A stretch of 64,000 nt of DNA from contig CM060073.1 in NCBI GenBank assembly GCA_030533445.1, forward strand, positions 37,093,428-37,157,427, written 5' to 3'. Numbering within the stretch: position 1 is the stretch's first letter; each line of letters starts with the position of its first letter. The notes beneath the pieces were generated by a model, which worked only from the letters and a program-made list of their open reading frames with translations, was not told the DNA's origin and did no database searches. A program made the position numbers and the translations under genes. Below are positions 34,935-47,654 of this stretch, in pieces. Source of the stretch: Cyprinodon diabolis (taxonomy: Eukaryota; Chordata; Actinopteri; Cyprinodontiformes; Cyprinodontidae).

Positions 34935-37900
34935 AAACTTAGGATTTTGTCACTAAAGAAGGTCTGTTACCTACAAAAGTTTGTATATTGCTTTTAAAAT
35001 GTTATTGCCCTAAATTTTGAATGTTTATTGGGATGGAGGGAGCAAAATAAGTGGCATTAAACTTCATCAGTACTTTTGCAGTTTATATTTGCTATCACTG
35101 TATCAGTCTTTTTTAAGATATATTCAAAGATTATTGAACACCTGATCAACATTAAAGAAATTATTCCAAAAAGAGGCCAAACCAACTATTTCAAGGATTC
35201 AGCATTGAGGTAAATGCACTCTCTATAAAGCAGAGTACGAGATTAAGTAATATTGATATTTTCATTGCTTTGACATTTGACCCACATTTCTGTTGATCCT
35301 GTAGCAGTGGTTAACACATGCAGTATTTAAGGCTTGTGAGATACCAGCTGATGGAATTTTTTAACTTGTCTCAGAAATGTGTTGCAGCCTGGCTAATCAT
35401 GTGATAAAATCCTGCCTGATAGTGTGTCAGATGTCTAGGCTGTTGCATTAATTTCCTAAGGTATCATGTCTTCATACATGTTTCAAAATACATGAAGACA
35501 AGCAGTAGTAGCATGACAGTAAAATAAGAAATGGGCAGTATAAGTCCTTGTGGTATCGTAGAGAAACACTGGACCATGGTACTAACACAAATATTTATAG
35601 CAATAATGTTTAACGGAACATGCTTCTATTTTAATGCAATATAAAGTAACAACAGTTATCTCTACTGCTGCAAAAGTAGTGACATACAATATTACAAAAG
35701 AAATTTTGTGTAGTAGATTTCTTAAATAATTTCCTTTTGTTTTCTTTTTTATTTACTTGCTGTGTGGCTCCTAAACTTAAGTCTAGAAAGCCAAGGATTC
35801 CATATACATTGGTGTGGCAATCTGCTCTGGTAGCCAGCCTATAGCCAGCTGTTCCACTTGTAACTTCTGAACTGTTTTTAAAACAACAAAGCCCTAAATG
35901 TATTATTTTATGCATGACAGTTATTTTAAACTGTACTATAAACATGTCATATTGGCATGAGTTAGTAAAAATTAAATAAAAAATGTTACTATTGTTAGGC
36001 TGGTAGGTGTTAGCAAAACAATGTCTGCATTTCTATTTGGGCTAATCCAGTTTGGCACTTCTGGTTGTAGTTGCATACAGTATGTAAAACTATTATCTTA
36101 AAAATTATTTAAGCCTGTGAACTTTGTACTTTGAACTATGTATTTCAAATGTACCTGTTTTTTATCATCTTCATGCAAAAGGTAACAAACACAGAACTAA
36201 GTGTAATCTTAAACATCTAAGCAAACAGATAAGTATTAGATAGACCTTTTTTGTCACTGAGGATTTGATGCATCCCCCGGATCAATATATTGCCATAAAT
36301 CCATTTTAGCCCTTTTAACAGATGACATTAGCATTGCTTACAGACAAACCACCGTTTGGAGTCTATGACCTTTGTATATGGGGATGATATATTGTCTTAG
36401 CCTGCATGCATGTCATGGCCTTGGCTGCAGGAGACATGTTGTTTTGGTAACCCACCTATTTCTACGTATGGAGTCGAATGTGAGTCTCCATGCTTGGGTG
36501 AGATGCAAAGATATGGAGGCATATATTGACACATAGAAGAATGCAGCCTCACGTACTCACTCGTGCCACTTATACATCTGTAAACGCATGCATGCCCACA
36601 CACACACACACACACCAGTGAAAAAAAACACCCTCTTATTTGACATGTTCTTTTCCGGCCCCTAAGGACAGATCAGGCACAGCTGTGACTTTTGGGTCAC
36701 AAGGCTTGGAGGGGTCAGACTGAGCAGACTCTGAGAGAGCCAAACGCAGGGTCACAGGTCACTCCCAGCAGCCCTGGTGGTGTGAAAGGTCATGGGTCAG
36801 AGTCTCACTGCGATGCATCGGCTGGATAGGGTTTCAAAAGGCGGCCACGGCCAGTAAGGAGCACAGATTTATAGATACTGAGCCCAGCCGCAGTTCTCGG
36901 CCCAAAGTAATTACACAGAATATGAGCATGCCCGTTGAGGCTTGGCGGCCATATTTCATTTCAACCCCAAGCCCCTGTAGATGGAAAAAATACATGAGAT
37001 AGCCTGAGAGAAACAAGGAGCGAGACTAAGAAGCATAGACTGAGAAAGGAAGATCCACTGATGCAGGCTAAAGAAAATGTTGGATAAGACAGACAAGCTG
37101 AGAGAGGAGAGAAGACTTATGAACAAAATGTGAGTTTAGCCACAGTTAAAGGGATAAGCGGGAGACCGAGTAAAGGCAAAAGGTCATATTTGTTACTAAA
37201 CAAAACTCCATTCTTAGCAACAGGACCTTTGACGTTAAATTCCAGTAAGACAGGGAGAAGGTCACTGGGATCATCCCCGGGGAATGCCGGGAGCCGGAAT
37301 GACACGGAGCGTGGACAGCAGGGAGTGACAGCCTCGCGAGAGGAGCAAAGGAACAGATGGAGCAAGGGGAAAGGGGAGGGAGTGAAAGAAAAGAAGAGCC
37401 CAGAAATTAGATTAGTTTAAAAGTGAAGTTGTAATGCAGCAAGCTTGATATCCTCCTTGGAGCAGTTTCCCGTGAGAAAGTGATCAGCCCCACTGCAGAA
37501 TCATCAAGACAGTTCAAACATATTTACTCCTTGTTCGAAGGTACAAATTAAATCACGGTCTTCCACAAAGAGGGGATGTTTTCCCCTTCTGGTCTGATGT
37601 CATGGTAGTGGGGCAGTGTAAAGTGGGGGGTCGACCCGTCCTGGCCTGCATGCATTTATCTTCAAGCCCATTTATCATCCAATAACCTCCCAGTTTTTCT
37701 TTCTACATCCCCTGTTGTATATTCTAAATATTATTTCAAAAGTTTTTTTTTCTGCCCAGTTACACTAAGACCCCAGAAAGACATATGATGAAATTAAAGA
37801 AGTTATGGGTCTATTATCTTTTTATTCTCTTCTTCATACTATCTCATCTGTATTTTCCCCCTTGGCACCCCAAATCTGTTTCTTATTATTTAAAAAGGAT

Positions 37901-38195
37901 TACATGTAAGAAGTGTGAGTGTGCATCCTTTGGTAGTCCCTCAATGTGGTAACAGGTTTAATCAGATATCATTGTGGTTATTGCTCCATAATTACCTCAA
38001 TGCTAGCCTCTGCCTATTCTTTGTGTAAGCTCATCTGGGTCCTGTCACAGCCTTGGTGATACACCTCCGTATGTGACCTCATATTAGGAAGTGAATCTCC
38101 TTTCTTTATTGGCTTGTGGTCAAACTTCCATCACTCTAACATTCCTATACAAGAGAAAAAGGAAAATATGCTGCTATGAACTAAACCCCTAACTG
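34935..38195. other. Non-coding DNA, no gene seen
   Basis: AT-rich sequence up to about 36,590. 36,640-37,400 is more GC-rich, with several AGGTCA/TGACCT half-sites (36,750-36,800) and a purine-rich part around 37,020-37,400. Open frames (for example 37,130-37,420 +) have no recognised domain. It could contain regulatory sequence, but nothing is diagnostic. An imperfect inverted repeat based on TGTCTTCAT/ATGAAGACA lies near 35,467-35,502. Confidence 0.45.
36597..36615. repeat. (CA)n microsatellite
   Basis: About nine CA units. Confidence 0.95.
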
Positions 38196-38469
38196 TTGCA
38201 GTTTTTTTCTAATGGTCATTGCTCTTTCTTGTGTCTCACTTTGTACTCTCCTGTGGTATTGGTAAAGACCGGATGCTTGCAGATACTCTTAAAGCTAAAG
38301 CAGATATGTCTATTCCACCAACCACAACTCAGTGCTGCAGATAGTTTTAAATGGGGAGGTAGAATGTGGTGTCTTAATCAAAGATTACTGGGAATTTTCA
38401 TGCAACATTTTTCAGTATGTTACTTTTTCATTTAATGTGCGCCCAAATGTCCACAAAAATGTCCACAGT

Positions 38470-38695
38470 TGTATATTGATTATTTATTCTTTTCGGGTAA
38501 CTGCACAATGTTTATATTTGTAACACTGTACAGTACAGTATTTTATTTTGTTTATTTTTTTTTCACTCTGCTACTTATATCGTTACTTTTTATACACTTT
38601 TAAGATCCACATTTGTGTGACCACTTTTGCTCTAAGGCTGCTGTAACACCACAATTTCCCCATTGTGGGACAATGAAAGGATTTTCTATAATATT
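38470..38695 (+). repeat. 3' end of a teleost LINE/SINE
   Basis: The end block CTGCTGTAACACCACAATTT, CCCCATTGTGGGACAATGAAAGGATTTTCT resembles the common fish tail 'gctgtaacaccgcaatttccccactgtgggaataataaaggatt'. The T-rich sequence before it (GTTACTTTTTATACACTTTTAAG) also fits. Only the tail is recognisable and the upstream limit is uncertain. Confidence 0.6.
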
Positions 38696-38924
38696 CTAAA
38701 TAGATTAAAACTAAAGCATTTGAGTTTTATATCTATTATATCTATTGGCCTGGTCATGCAGAACTACCTATATTGCTCGTCATGTCCGTTAACCATTAGA
38801 CTGGGATTGTTTTTTAAGACAAGTATTTCCCAAATATTTTTGCTAATAAAAATCCAAAAGGGTTACATACTTATACTGTAGGAAGTCTTTAAGTACCAGT
38901 CAAACAACATATAAATGATGAGAT

Positions 38925-39770
38925 TTTTTCTGTACTTTAGACCACTCTAACCCAATAATATGCTGTCATCTAAACCATTTAGTTAGTGGCCTGATGGTAT
39001 GTTTTGGGCCACCCTGCTGGAAAGTGAACTTTAGTCCCAACCCGTTAGTATTACGGTATCCATAAAAGATATTTTCTTAACCAGCTTTCAAAATCATGTA
39101 CATAATAGGCATCACTGCACCATAATATTCCAACATTTTATTTTTGTTTTTTGTTGCAAATCAGGCCTGACGTACGGTTTTTATCCCCTTTTTATGTTGG
39201 TCAAAAAGTTATTTTTGATCTTATCTAAACAAAGAAATGTTCTGTGTCACCTGCAAGGCTTGAGGAAAACTTTAGGTGGGACTTCTAATGGCTTAGTTGT
39301 TCCTATTCTTCTATGAAGATCAGAAAGTTGGAAGTTCAATTCAATTCAGTTTATTTCTATAGCGCCAAATTCACAACACATGTCATCTCAAGGCACTTTA
39401 CAGTTCAACCAGATCATACAGTCAAATTGATACAAAGTTTTCTATCTAAGGAAAACCAGTTGATTGCATTGACTCATTGACTCAAATACAATCCCTCACA
39501 CTAAGCATGCTTGTAGCGACAGTGGAGAGGAAAAACTCCCTTTTAACAGGAAGAAACCTCCAGCAGAACCAGGCTCAGTGTGAGCGGCCATCTGCCGAGG
39601 CCGACTGGGGTTCAAGGAGACAGAAGCAGAGATACAAAAAGCAGCTGTAAAAACTGTAAAAAGTGCATCTCTGCTGATAATCCTTTTGAACATACCTGAG
39701 ATGTGGATCTCTGGAACTCTTTTAGAGTTACCAATGAGCTCAGTATTTTGCTTGCTATACATTAACTTAT
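38925..39770 (-). pseudogene. Decayed Tc1-like transposase, split by an L2 fragment
   Basis: On the minus strand, near 39,035-38,930, one frame reads FTFQQGGPKHT, then KWF, then LEW with a stop between. This is the second-aspartate region of Tc1 transposases (normally FQQDN-PKHTA ... KWF ... LEWP), with the catalytic DN changed. Sequence at 39,240-39,333 and again at 39,651-39,740 (ACCTGAGATGTGGATCTCTG, CTCTTTTAGAGTTACC on the plus strand) matches the N-terminal transposase region of the same family in reverse. The two parts are separated by the L2 at 39,334-39,650. No intact frame remains. It belongs to a family related to the copy at 58.1 kb. Confidence 0.7.
39334..39650 (-). mobile_element. 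Young L2 3' fragment
   Basis: The reverse complement of this span matches 29,726-30,041 of the L2 inside the gypsy element with only about two or three differences (for example CTATAGAAATAAA here versus CTATATAAATAAA, and CGGCCTCGGC versus CGGCCGCGGC). It has the same TTGAA tail. It is therefore a recent, strongly 5'-truncated insertion, and it lies inside a much older Tc1 relic. The open frame 39,496-39,762 (-) is an artefact of the UTR. Confidence 0.95.
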
Positions 39771-42104
39771 TTATTGATTAATGTTAACTAACAAACCTCC
39801 AAGTTCTTTGCAAAACAGAATAAATTACTTGATATTTGTGAGAAACTGGTTGCATTAGACTTTATTCTGAGCTACCAGTTTAAAGGAAAAGTATGTATCA
39901 TTTTTTTTGCTTCATAGTTTCTGTAAGTTATCATAAATACATATCTATAAAATTGATCATGCTCTGTTTTATAGTATGACAAAATGTTAAAACATTTAAG
40001 GTGTAATGAAATTTCAAAGGCATTTTATCTGATTTTGTTGTAACTGTAAAGTAAACTAAACCTCTGCTCTAAGACTCATGTAAAAAAAAAAAAATCCTCC
40101 AGTCATACAAACACACCATAACTCACTCAATTATTTATGATTGAACTGATTCAGACAGGAAGCATATGTAATCTACCCATCCATAGTGAGAGACACAGAG
40201 AGATAGAGAGAGAGAAAGAGAGAGAGAGGGAGAGAGGAGCAGAGGACTAGGAGAAATGGGGTGTGCTCAGGGACAAGGCAGGCGGCCAGCTGAGAAGGAG
40301 TTCTGTTTCTCTTACCAAATCCCTGAAGAGAGGTGGGAAACAGTAAACAAACCACATGAGAAAGTGTTTCCTCCTTTAATGACAAAAGGAAAGAGGGCTA
40401 AGAGCAAGACCCAGGAATCATGGTTAGGAAACTGGTGCAGTGTCTCAGCTGAAGGCCCCTCTAAATGTGTATGTTTGTGTGTGGGGGCGTGGGGGTGACT
40501 GTGTATGTGTGTTATCTATCCTGTTTGTGTGTAATCCAGCAGTCTCCACAAAGGCTCATGCAGATATATAAAGATGAGTAAACAAAGCTTTTCTTCGCTG
40601 TTTTGTGTTTTATCATGTTTGAAGAGGTCAGATGTTATTGATTTTCCTCAGTCATGGCCAAGAACGGCCAAAGTTGGCAGTAAATTTTCCCATCAGATAC
40701 AGGGTCTTTAAGCGTACGCGCTCATTCACAGCCTCAATTCGAAGGATCTCGTTCCTGCACCGCACTGTGCTGCCATTGAGGCCTGTCACGCCCCTGTCAG
40801 TTCCTATCACAGTGTGTCTACCTGAAAATGCAAATGAGGCCTTTGTGCTGCCTGCCCCTGCCTGGATGCTTATTATTTTGGGCTCAGGTCTATTATGGCC
40901 TGAGCCTGGGGCCAGTCTCCGCACACATACACACAAATACGTCCGACCCTGGGGTCATAGCCTTTCAACCTCTGTGGCTTGACTTCTGCCACTGCAGCCT
41001 GACAAATCACCCCATGACACAAGCAAAAATAAGTGCCAGAACCTTGACATAATTTGGACCCTGTTCAAGCCTTCTCTCCAATCCCAGCTCTATTACGAGC
41101 AATGGCAATAAGTTGCAAGTAAAAAAAAAAAGTTAGAGATAGAAAGAGGGATGGAGATGGGTGGAAGAAAGAGACATTTGAGTTCTTTCATGGAGGCCTA
41201 AGATAAATGGCCTGCCCTTTTCCCGGTCTATGCTCCCCCAGAGCTCACTCAGGGCCTCCCCTGACAAGAGGGTCTTTGAGAGAGAGCGGACCCCACAAAT
41301 ATTCCTCTTTGTCCCAGACTAAGCTAAGCCAAGACCCCATTGCTCTGACTTTAATCAAGTAAAACCAGCAAAGCAAAGGTCTGCTTTTATGTCTGAGAGT
41401 CAATCACTTTGTGAATCTGTGTGTCTGTACTGTGTGCGGGAGATAGAAGAGATGGGTGGGTGGAGGTAAGGGGAGAGAGAAGTCTACCAGGGATAAAGAA
41501 AAGTCAGTGCATCACATTACTCTGGCATGTCTCCCCATTAGTCCTCTAAAGACATTCAGAGCTTTGCCTTGGGGGTACGTGGGTAGACTTTGGGGGAAGG
41601 AAGAATTTAGATAAAACCCCAAAGGCACATAACAAACTGACTCAGCGATCAAAACATCTTATGAAGTTAACCTCTAAAGAAAGGGGAGGTCTTTAATGAC
41701 AAAAATATATGAAGAAAAATGCATTTTCTAATACTGAATGTAAAGTAAACAAGTGCAGGTACAGTGCCTGACAACAGTGTTGAAGCCTATTGAATATTCT
41801 TACATTTTATTTGATTTCAACCACAAACTCTATGTTATTAATCAAGTGTCCTATATCATGCCTTTTTAAGGCTTTTTAAAGAGACCTATTGGCAAATATA
41901 TGACGAAATAATATCATTGGAACTACTTGAGTATTAATTTGTCATGAAATCGTAGTTTCCTCCAACCTAAAAGAAAGACTTGCTTTTAAAGCGAAGCCAC
42001 CTCTTCCGTCTGGTTGCTGCCATTTATGGCGTATCACAATGCCTCTAAAAGCTGAACAAAGTATGAGGCCTCTCAATGTAAAACAAATAGGTGTTCCTGA
42101 CTTA
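39771..42104. other. Non-coding DNA; (GA)n tract and mixed-composition block
   Basis: A GA-rich tract lies at about 40,188-40,250. 40,640-40,990 and 41,190-41,420 have balanced composition without low-complexity sequence. They contain words such as TCAGATACAGGGTCTTTAAG and GAAAATGCAAATGAGGCC (octamer-like ATGCAAAT) and could be conserved non-coding elements. No coding or repeat assignment is possible by eye. Confidence 0.4.
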
Positions 42105-42280
42105 GACCAGGGCTGCCCCAAAGGCATCCCTCGAGGGCCGCTGCCCTGCAAGTTTTAGAGGTTTCCCACAGCTGATTTCCATTGATAGCTGATTAACAGG
42201 ACTTTGCGGAACTGCAATTATCAGAATCAGCTATGCTGAAACAGAGATACCTCTAAGACCTGCAGGCCTGAATTAGGCTA
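42105..42280. repeat. Inverted-repeat MITE relic (GGGCCGCTGCCCTGCA type)
   Basis: The left part CTCGAGGGCCGCTGCCCTGCAAGTTTTAGAGG is mirrored by the right part CCTCTAAGACCTGCAGGCCTG. This matches the long-inverted-repeat fish element whose ends read 'ccctcgaggaccg...cctgcaggttttagatg'. The outer ends are decayed, and target duplications cannot be seen. Confidence 0.6.
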
Positions 42281-42295
42281 TGTTCAATACTGCAG

Positions 42296-42870
42296 GCCTT
42301 GATGTTCAATTCTGATTTTTTTTTTAGCGTTGCCATTCACATTTCCAAATATATGCAACTTATATGTGATCTCCTGTGTGAACTTCATTCATAGAACGCA
42401 AGTGTCCGGCATGCGTAGTAGAGGACGCAATGATGTCACAAACAAGCGTGCTCTGGGTTTATGGAGGTAAATATGGATGGTAGGGCTGGAGTACATCTAG
42501 CATTCTTTCCCAACCTTAAAAACTCAATCTTTTTAAGAAGGTTGAAAGAAAGACTGCCCTCCGCATCATTGGCCGCCATGGTTGTTTTTTTTTCTTCCCG
42601 CTTCTGTGAAGGAAGATGCAGAATAGTGACCTTTGTTGAGTATAAATGGTGTTCAGTTCGGATGAATGTGACCTGGCCTATCAGACACAGGTCACATTTG
42701 AAAAGATCAGATTGGTATCGGATTCAGGACCACATAGCCAAGTGGCCTGGGTTGCATTGGAAAAAATAAGATCTGTGTTCTTCAGACTGCCCTGAAAAGA
42801 TCAGATACAGGTCGCATGTGGGCAAAAAAAAATTGAATTTGGGTCACTTCAGGCTGCAGTGTTAACGTAG
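42296..42870. repeat. Non-autonomous DNA-transposon relic (ATCAGATAC/GTCACATT family)
   Basis: The left end TTCAATTCTGATTTTTTTTT is mirrored at the right by AAAAAAAAATTGAATTTGGGTCA. In between are characteristic words of a fish MITE family: GACACAGGTCACATTTGAAAAGATCAG, ATTCAGGACCACATAGCCAAGTGGCC, GATCAGATACAGGTCGCATGTGG. No transposase is present. The open frame 42,461-42,769 (+) is incidental. Confidence 0.6.
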
Positions 42871-44843
42871 CTTTAGACATTATCAAAAAGAGGACGTTGT
42901 GAGAATGTTGTCTGTTATGATCAACTATCAAAATAGTCAGTTTGTCCAAATTTGTATGTCAACCATTGTGCTTTGCCTCACATCAACCGTCCCTGTTAAG
43001 AGAAAATGGGTCTTTCTTTGCAGTGCCGGCACAGTGTGGTAAAGGTAGCTGGTTCCTGGAGGAAGTCTTCTTACGAAGACATTTGTAGACATTATGGAGT
43101 CATTCGCCAACTGTTCCCCTCAGACCAAAGAAATGTCTGCATAAATCAACTGAAATAACATATATGCATGATTTTGAGTACCATTATTTTGAAAATAAAA
43201 TTTTATTTTACATGACATAGGTCCTAGAAATATTTCTGGCAGATTAAAACTGAAAAGTACATAATTTTAAAGCACACGACAAAAGATATATAACTTTTGA
43301 AAACTTTCACTAGCATTTAAAAGATAAGGTTATAGCATTTTGATTGATAATAAGCAACCAGCTCTGCACATCTGCAGACTGGGATTTTATCCAATCATTC
43401 TTATTTATTTTTACAATAAGAAACAAATTAGTCTGACTGCGTGCTATGGCATCTATGAACATATAGTGTAATCTTAAATTAGCCAAATTAACTATAAATA
43501 TGAACAACTTCTCTATAATGTTTTCTAATCAAAAGAATCTCATAGAAAGGTGCAGCTATTCTGACACATCAATGTGCTTCCCCCAAAACCAATCACACTG
43601 GAACTCTAGCTGTTTGTTTGATTATTATAACTCTTGGAATGTGAACATCTGGACCAGTTTCAAGTCTTCTCTAAAGTTTTTTCAGATTATACTGTTTCAG
43701 CTTCAACCATCTTTTCACTTTTAGAGCATTGAAAGCTACAATAGATTTCACATTGGTGTAGAAGAGTTAATTAATTAATTCTAAATTAAGTCTTTTTTTT
43801 AAGTCTAATTAGATTTTAAAAATGCACATCAGTCCCTGAGATGCTCATCCACTGGAACATGGACAGTCAACAGGTCCTTCAGTTCATTTACATAGAAAAC
43901 TACAAAAACAGAAAAAGTATCTTCTGGCTGCATGGTTTAGACCATGCAAGGAGTTTAATTCTACAAGCATTGATCAGCTTCCATTGCTACACTAAGTATT
44001 ATGTCCTAAAATAGCTGTATGCTGTATATCTGAAAACTTTCAACAACTGCATTAATGTTTCTTCAAAAAGAAAACTAACAAAAAACAAACATTTGTGCGT
44101 CATACTCAAAGTTTTATGAGGAGTTCTAAACTATTTCTGCTGACTCTGCTAGTCAAGCCCTTGAAATTGGTCTTTAAGTGCTTCTTTCCAGTCTGGCTGG
44201 CCGTGTTACCACCCCCAAACCTGCAAGGCCCACCTAGCAGCTATAGTGTTTAGCTAGCCCTTCTGCAGGGAAATATGGTATGGGATCAATATCCTACATA
44301 TAAACGTGGTAAAGAGCAGGTTTTGGTAGTAACCTGACCAAACATGAGGATATTGAAAAGATGTGAATACCTTTTCAACACGCTACATTTAGTAGCTTAG
44401 GCCTGGGATCATTTCATTGAAATCATTTCAGCTGTTTACTGTACATACTTATTTGTTATTCAAGAATTACATAAATATTTTATGAAGACTGTCTACCAGT
44501 GGTCAATGCTTGAAAAGATAAAGCAAAATTTTCTTCTTTCTTTTCCAACTGTGGATGTGTGTGCAATTGCATCTGTACTTTTGTCTGAAGAAGATTGTGT
44601 AAGGTTTATGTGAGGCCAATTTGGTGCATTGTATAGCTTTGTGGGCGTAGAGTGGAGGTTACGGAGCTTTTTGGCTTTTGTAGATCCCTAACACTCCTTT
44701 CTAAGCCCTCCTTTTTGGTAAATTCCTTCTCTTTCCTCAATGTCACAGCTGCCTTGTCTTCCTTTTGCCTGAAGCTATTCTTAAAAAGTAGATCAGGGTT
44801 TAAACTTAGATCACCTCATTGTTTCCTTTTTTCAATCAAAGAA

Positions 44844-44886
<43 letters not shown>

Positions 44887-45339
44887 ATGCATGCCATCAC
44901 TCCTGCAGGGTCATAAATAGATTTCATATGTGTGCACATTAATAAATGTGTACATGTATGAGATGAGGGGAAACCCTGGTGCCATTTAGTGCCACAGTGC
45001 CATAATCTCCGCCCTTGCCCAATGGCCCAGATTAAATCCAGGCTTTGATCCACCCCCTAATCTGAGTTTTCAGGCTCTGGGCTAAGGGTGGGTGCTCCAC
45101 TCAGCCTGCCAGCTAGAGTCTTGCGTCTTTCCTCCGTCCCCTTCTCTGTCTTCCTTTTTGCTGCTCCCCATCCCACCCCACCACTGAGGAGCAGGCAACT
45201 AAAATCCGCTTTTGAGTTGCTTTTATACAGATTTAGGCCCTTTAGTGCCTGTCATGGTTATAGATTATATCAATAGGTCTTTTTTTTGCTAATACATACT
45301 GTAGGTGTCAATAGTAAAACCAGAGAAAGACAAGACATA
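42871..45339. other. Non-coding DNA, no gene seen
   Basis: AT-rich sequence with no recognised repeat apart from the (TG)n tract listed separately. Open frames are short and unremarkable. Confidence 0.5.
44850..44884. repeat. (TG)17 microsatellite
   Basis: Uninterrupted TG dinucleotides. Confidence 0.97.
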
Positions 45340-46176
45340 CATTTTGGCAGTGGTGGAAAATAAATAAAAATTACTAGATTACTGTACTTAAGTACTTTCA
45401 CTCCTGCACATTTTAAAGTCAATTATTGTACTTTCTACTCTACTACATTCGAAGAAAGCTGCTGGCCACTTGGTTCTTATGGCTCAGGTTTGTAATCCAC
45501 TGTTGCTGCTTTTCTTTCTTGAAATGCAATTTCAACATGCAAGATAGCAGCCCTTAGGACTGAATTTGGACACAACTGTTTTATATTAAATGACATTCCA
45601 CAAATGTTAGAAACTCAGGGAAGATATTATTTGTAGTTAAAAAAATTTGTATTAAGGCATGAGTTGTTGCCATGTGGCCAACTTATTCAGTAGGATACAA
45701 TCTCAAAGCAGCATTATAGTTTCTTTCTGGTAATAGTTTCAGCCTTAAACCTCTATTCCATAGTGAAAGTGTGAGGAGATTCAAGGCTCTCATGTTTTCT
45801 TTTTAGCTTGTTTTTAAATTAGAAATAATAATCAAAGTAGCTTCCTTATTTTTTGTGGTATTTTATGCTGACGTTTTTACAAGACTGAAAGTTACAAGGT
45901 TCTTTAAAATTACTCTGAAAATTATCCAGAAATGTACTTATACAAAAAATGTCTATTTGTATTTTCGAATATATAGTACTTTTAAATGAATGTACTTTTG
46001 AATAATTAAGTGTTTTCAAAAGTGAGTACCTCAATCCTTTAACTTGAGTAGAGTAATTTTCACTTAGAGTTTAGTAACATTTGACTGTGAGTCAAATTTA
46101 GTAACATTTGACTGTGAGTATCACTACTTTTAGTCAAGTGCTACTGTTGAGTACTTTGTCCACCACTGCATTTTGG
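45340..46176. mobile_element. hAT-type MITE with 8-bp target duplication
   Basis: The element 45,348-46,168 (821 bp) has perfect 10-bp terminal inverted repeats, CAGTGGTGGA and TCCACCACTG, with looser mirrored sequence further in (AGTACT-rich). It is flanked by the perfect 8-bp direct repeat CATTTTGG (45,340-45,347 and 46,169-46,176). CAG-type ends with an 8-bp duplication define hAT transposons. The internal AGTACTTTCACTC, TACTTTCTACTCTACTACATT and TTTAACTTGAGTAGAGTAATTTTCACT words are those of a widespread fish MITE. There is no transposase. A 23-bp unit is tandemly repeated near the right end (46,070-46,092 and 46,097-46,119, period 27). Confidence 0.95.
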
Positions 46177-47650
46177 ATTTGCTTTTAGTTTATATATTTG
46201 CTCTCCACAGAACTTTCATACTTACAAGCTTACACATATGCAAGAGTGCACATGCAAAATGTATGTACACTCAGGCAGCATATGTTGCTTATTTTAGTTG
46301 TAGCTTTAGCAACATATAGAACGGTGTACATTTGTACACCATTTGAATGGTGTACAACCCTAAAGTCAGTTTCAGTGTCAATGTCTTATGAAGAAAGATG
46401 ATTTATCCATCCAGGCTCATATAAATACATAGCCTTAGCTAAAACCAAAAGCTAGATTCCTCACAGTGCTTTAATGACACAATGATATGCAGTCTGCAAC
46501 TCCACAAACACTCTTCGACAAGACCCAGACAAAATTGATAAGAGGGCAGGAGACTTAGTGTTGTTAACCAATTTCTCTGTTTATATAGACAACGCCATGG
46601 CAGATTGGAGCACAGCCTTCCTAAAGTAATAGTTTACGGCACAGTGCATTAAAAATAATTAGCTATAATGTAATAAAGTTAGAGGAATTTAAGAGCCACA
46701 AGACTAGAGTTAGTCAGTGGAATAATTCTTAGTGTGCTGCGCAATATTAGCTCCTAACATTTGGGGTTAACCACTCATAGATAGTGCCTGGGCTTACAAA
46801 TTCTAAGGTTTTGACAGTAAAGTGGTGTTGCAATTACTAAGTAAATTATTCCAGTATATCAAAATCTTGTAGATAAAATTATCCAGGTCAATTTGATCAA
46901 TTAAAGAAGTTCATAATGCCTGGTGGTAAGCTATTATGTACAGAAGGAAGCCCAGCATGCACTGAGTCATGACTTTGCAGCTGAGAGAAATGTGTGGTCA
47001 GAATGTCATATTGGTCACAGATATTTTTTCCTGAACTTCTACAAATCCCCGAAACTCCACTGCCCAGCTCTGCAATGTAATATTTTCTTTAATGTTGTTT
47101 TCTGTCACTCATCATACTGTCAATGTCAGCACTAAGCTTTGACCAACACTGCGTCCCCCTCCCAAAAACTGCTTCAGTAAGTATAACTGCATCCCACACA
47201 GATTGACTTTGGTGTGAACAGGGACAGGTAAAGTAACATGCTAAATAAATGCCACAAGCATGATAAACAAAAACAACCCTGGAAAATGTGGCATGTCTTG
47301 TTAAGTACCTTTGAAAAGCCAGAAAAGTCATGAGCTATTGGTCTCATGTACTGGCAGAAGTTGACCAATTAACGCCCTAATGTTAGGTTCAGATCATTGG
47401 CTCTCTGCATGGTGGTGGGGTGTGAAATGTGTAATAAATCTAGACCAGAGCCCACAGCACATGAAGGTGGCACGAAGGGCTGGCACATTGCTCTTTGCAC
47501 ATTGGTGCATAACAAAGAAGGCTGTGCAGTGTTTAATAGAGTGAAGATGTAAAATAAAGCATCACATTATTTATTGCCCCAAAGTTGAGGCTTTGTGCTT
47601 TAACATATTTGCTATTACAAAAGTCATTCCAACTCCAAATAGTGTATGAT
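46177..47650. other. Non-coding DNA, no gene seen
   Basis: AT-rich sequence. A small palindrome, GGTGTACA-TT-TGTACACC (46,323-46,340), is followed by a third GGTGTACA at 46,349-46,356. No other feature recognised. Confidence 0.5.
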
Positions 47651-47654
47651 GATT

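Noticed and set aside
41757..41930. Start of another Tc1-like element (ACAGTGCCTGACAACAG)
   Set aside because: Only one short terminus-like motif, with no matching interior or opposite end.
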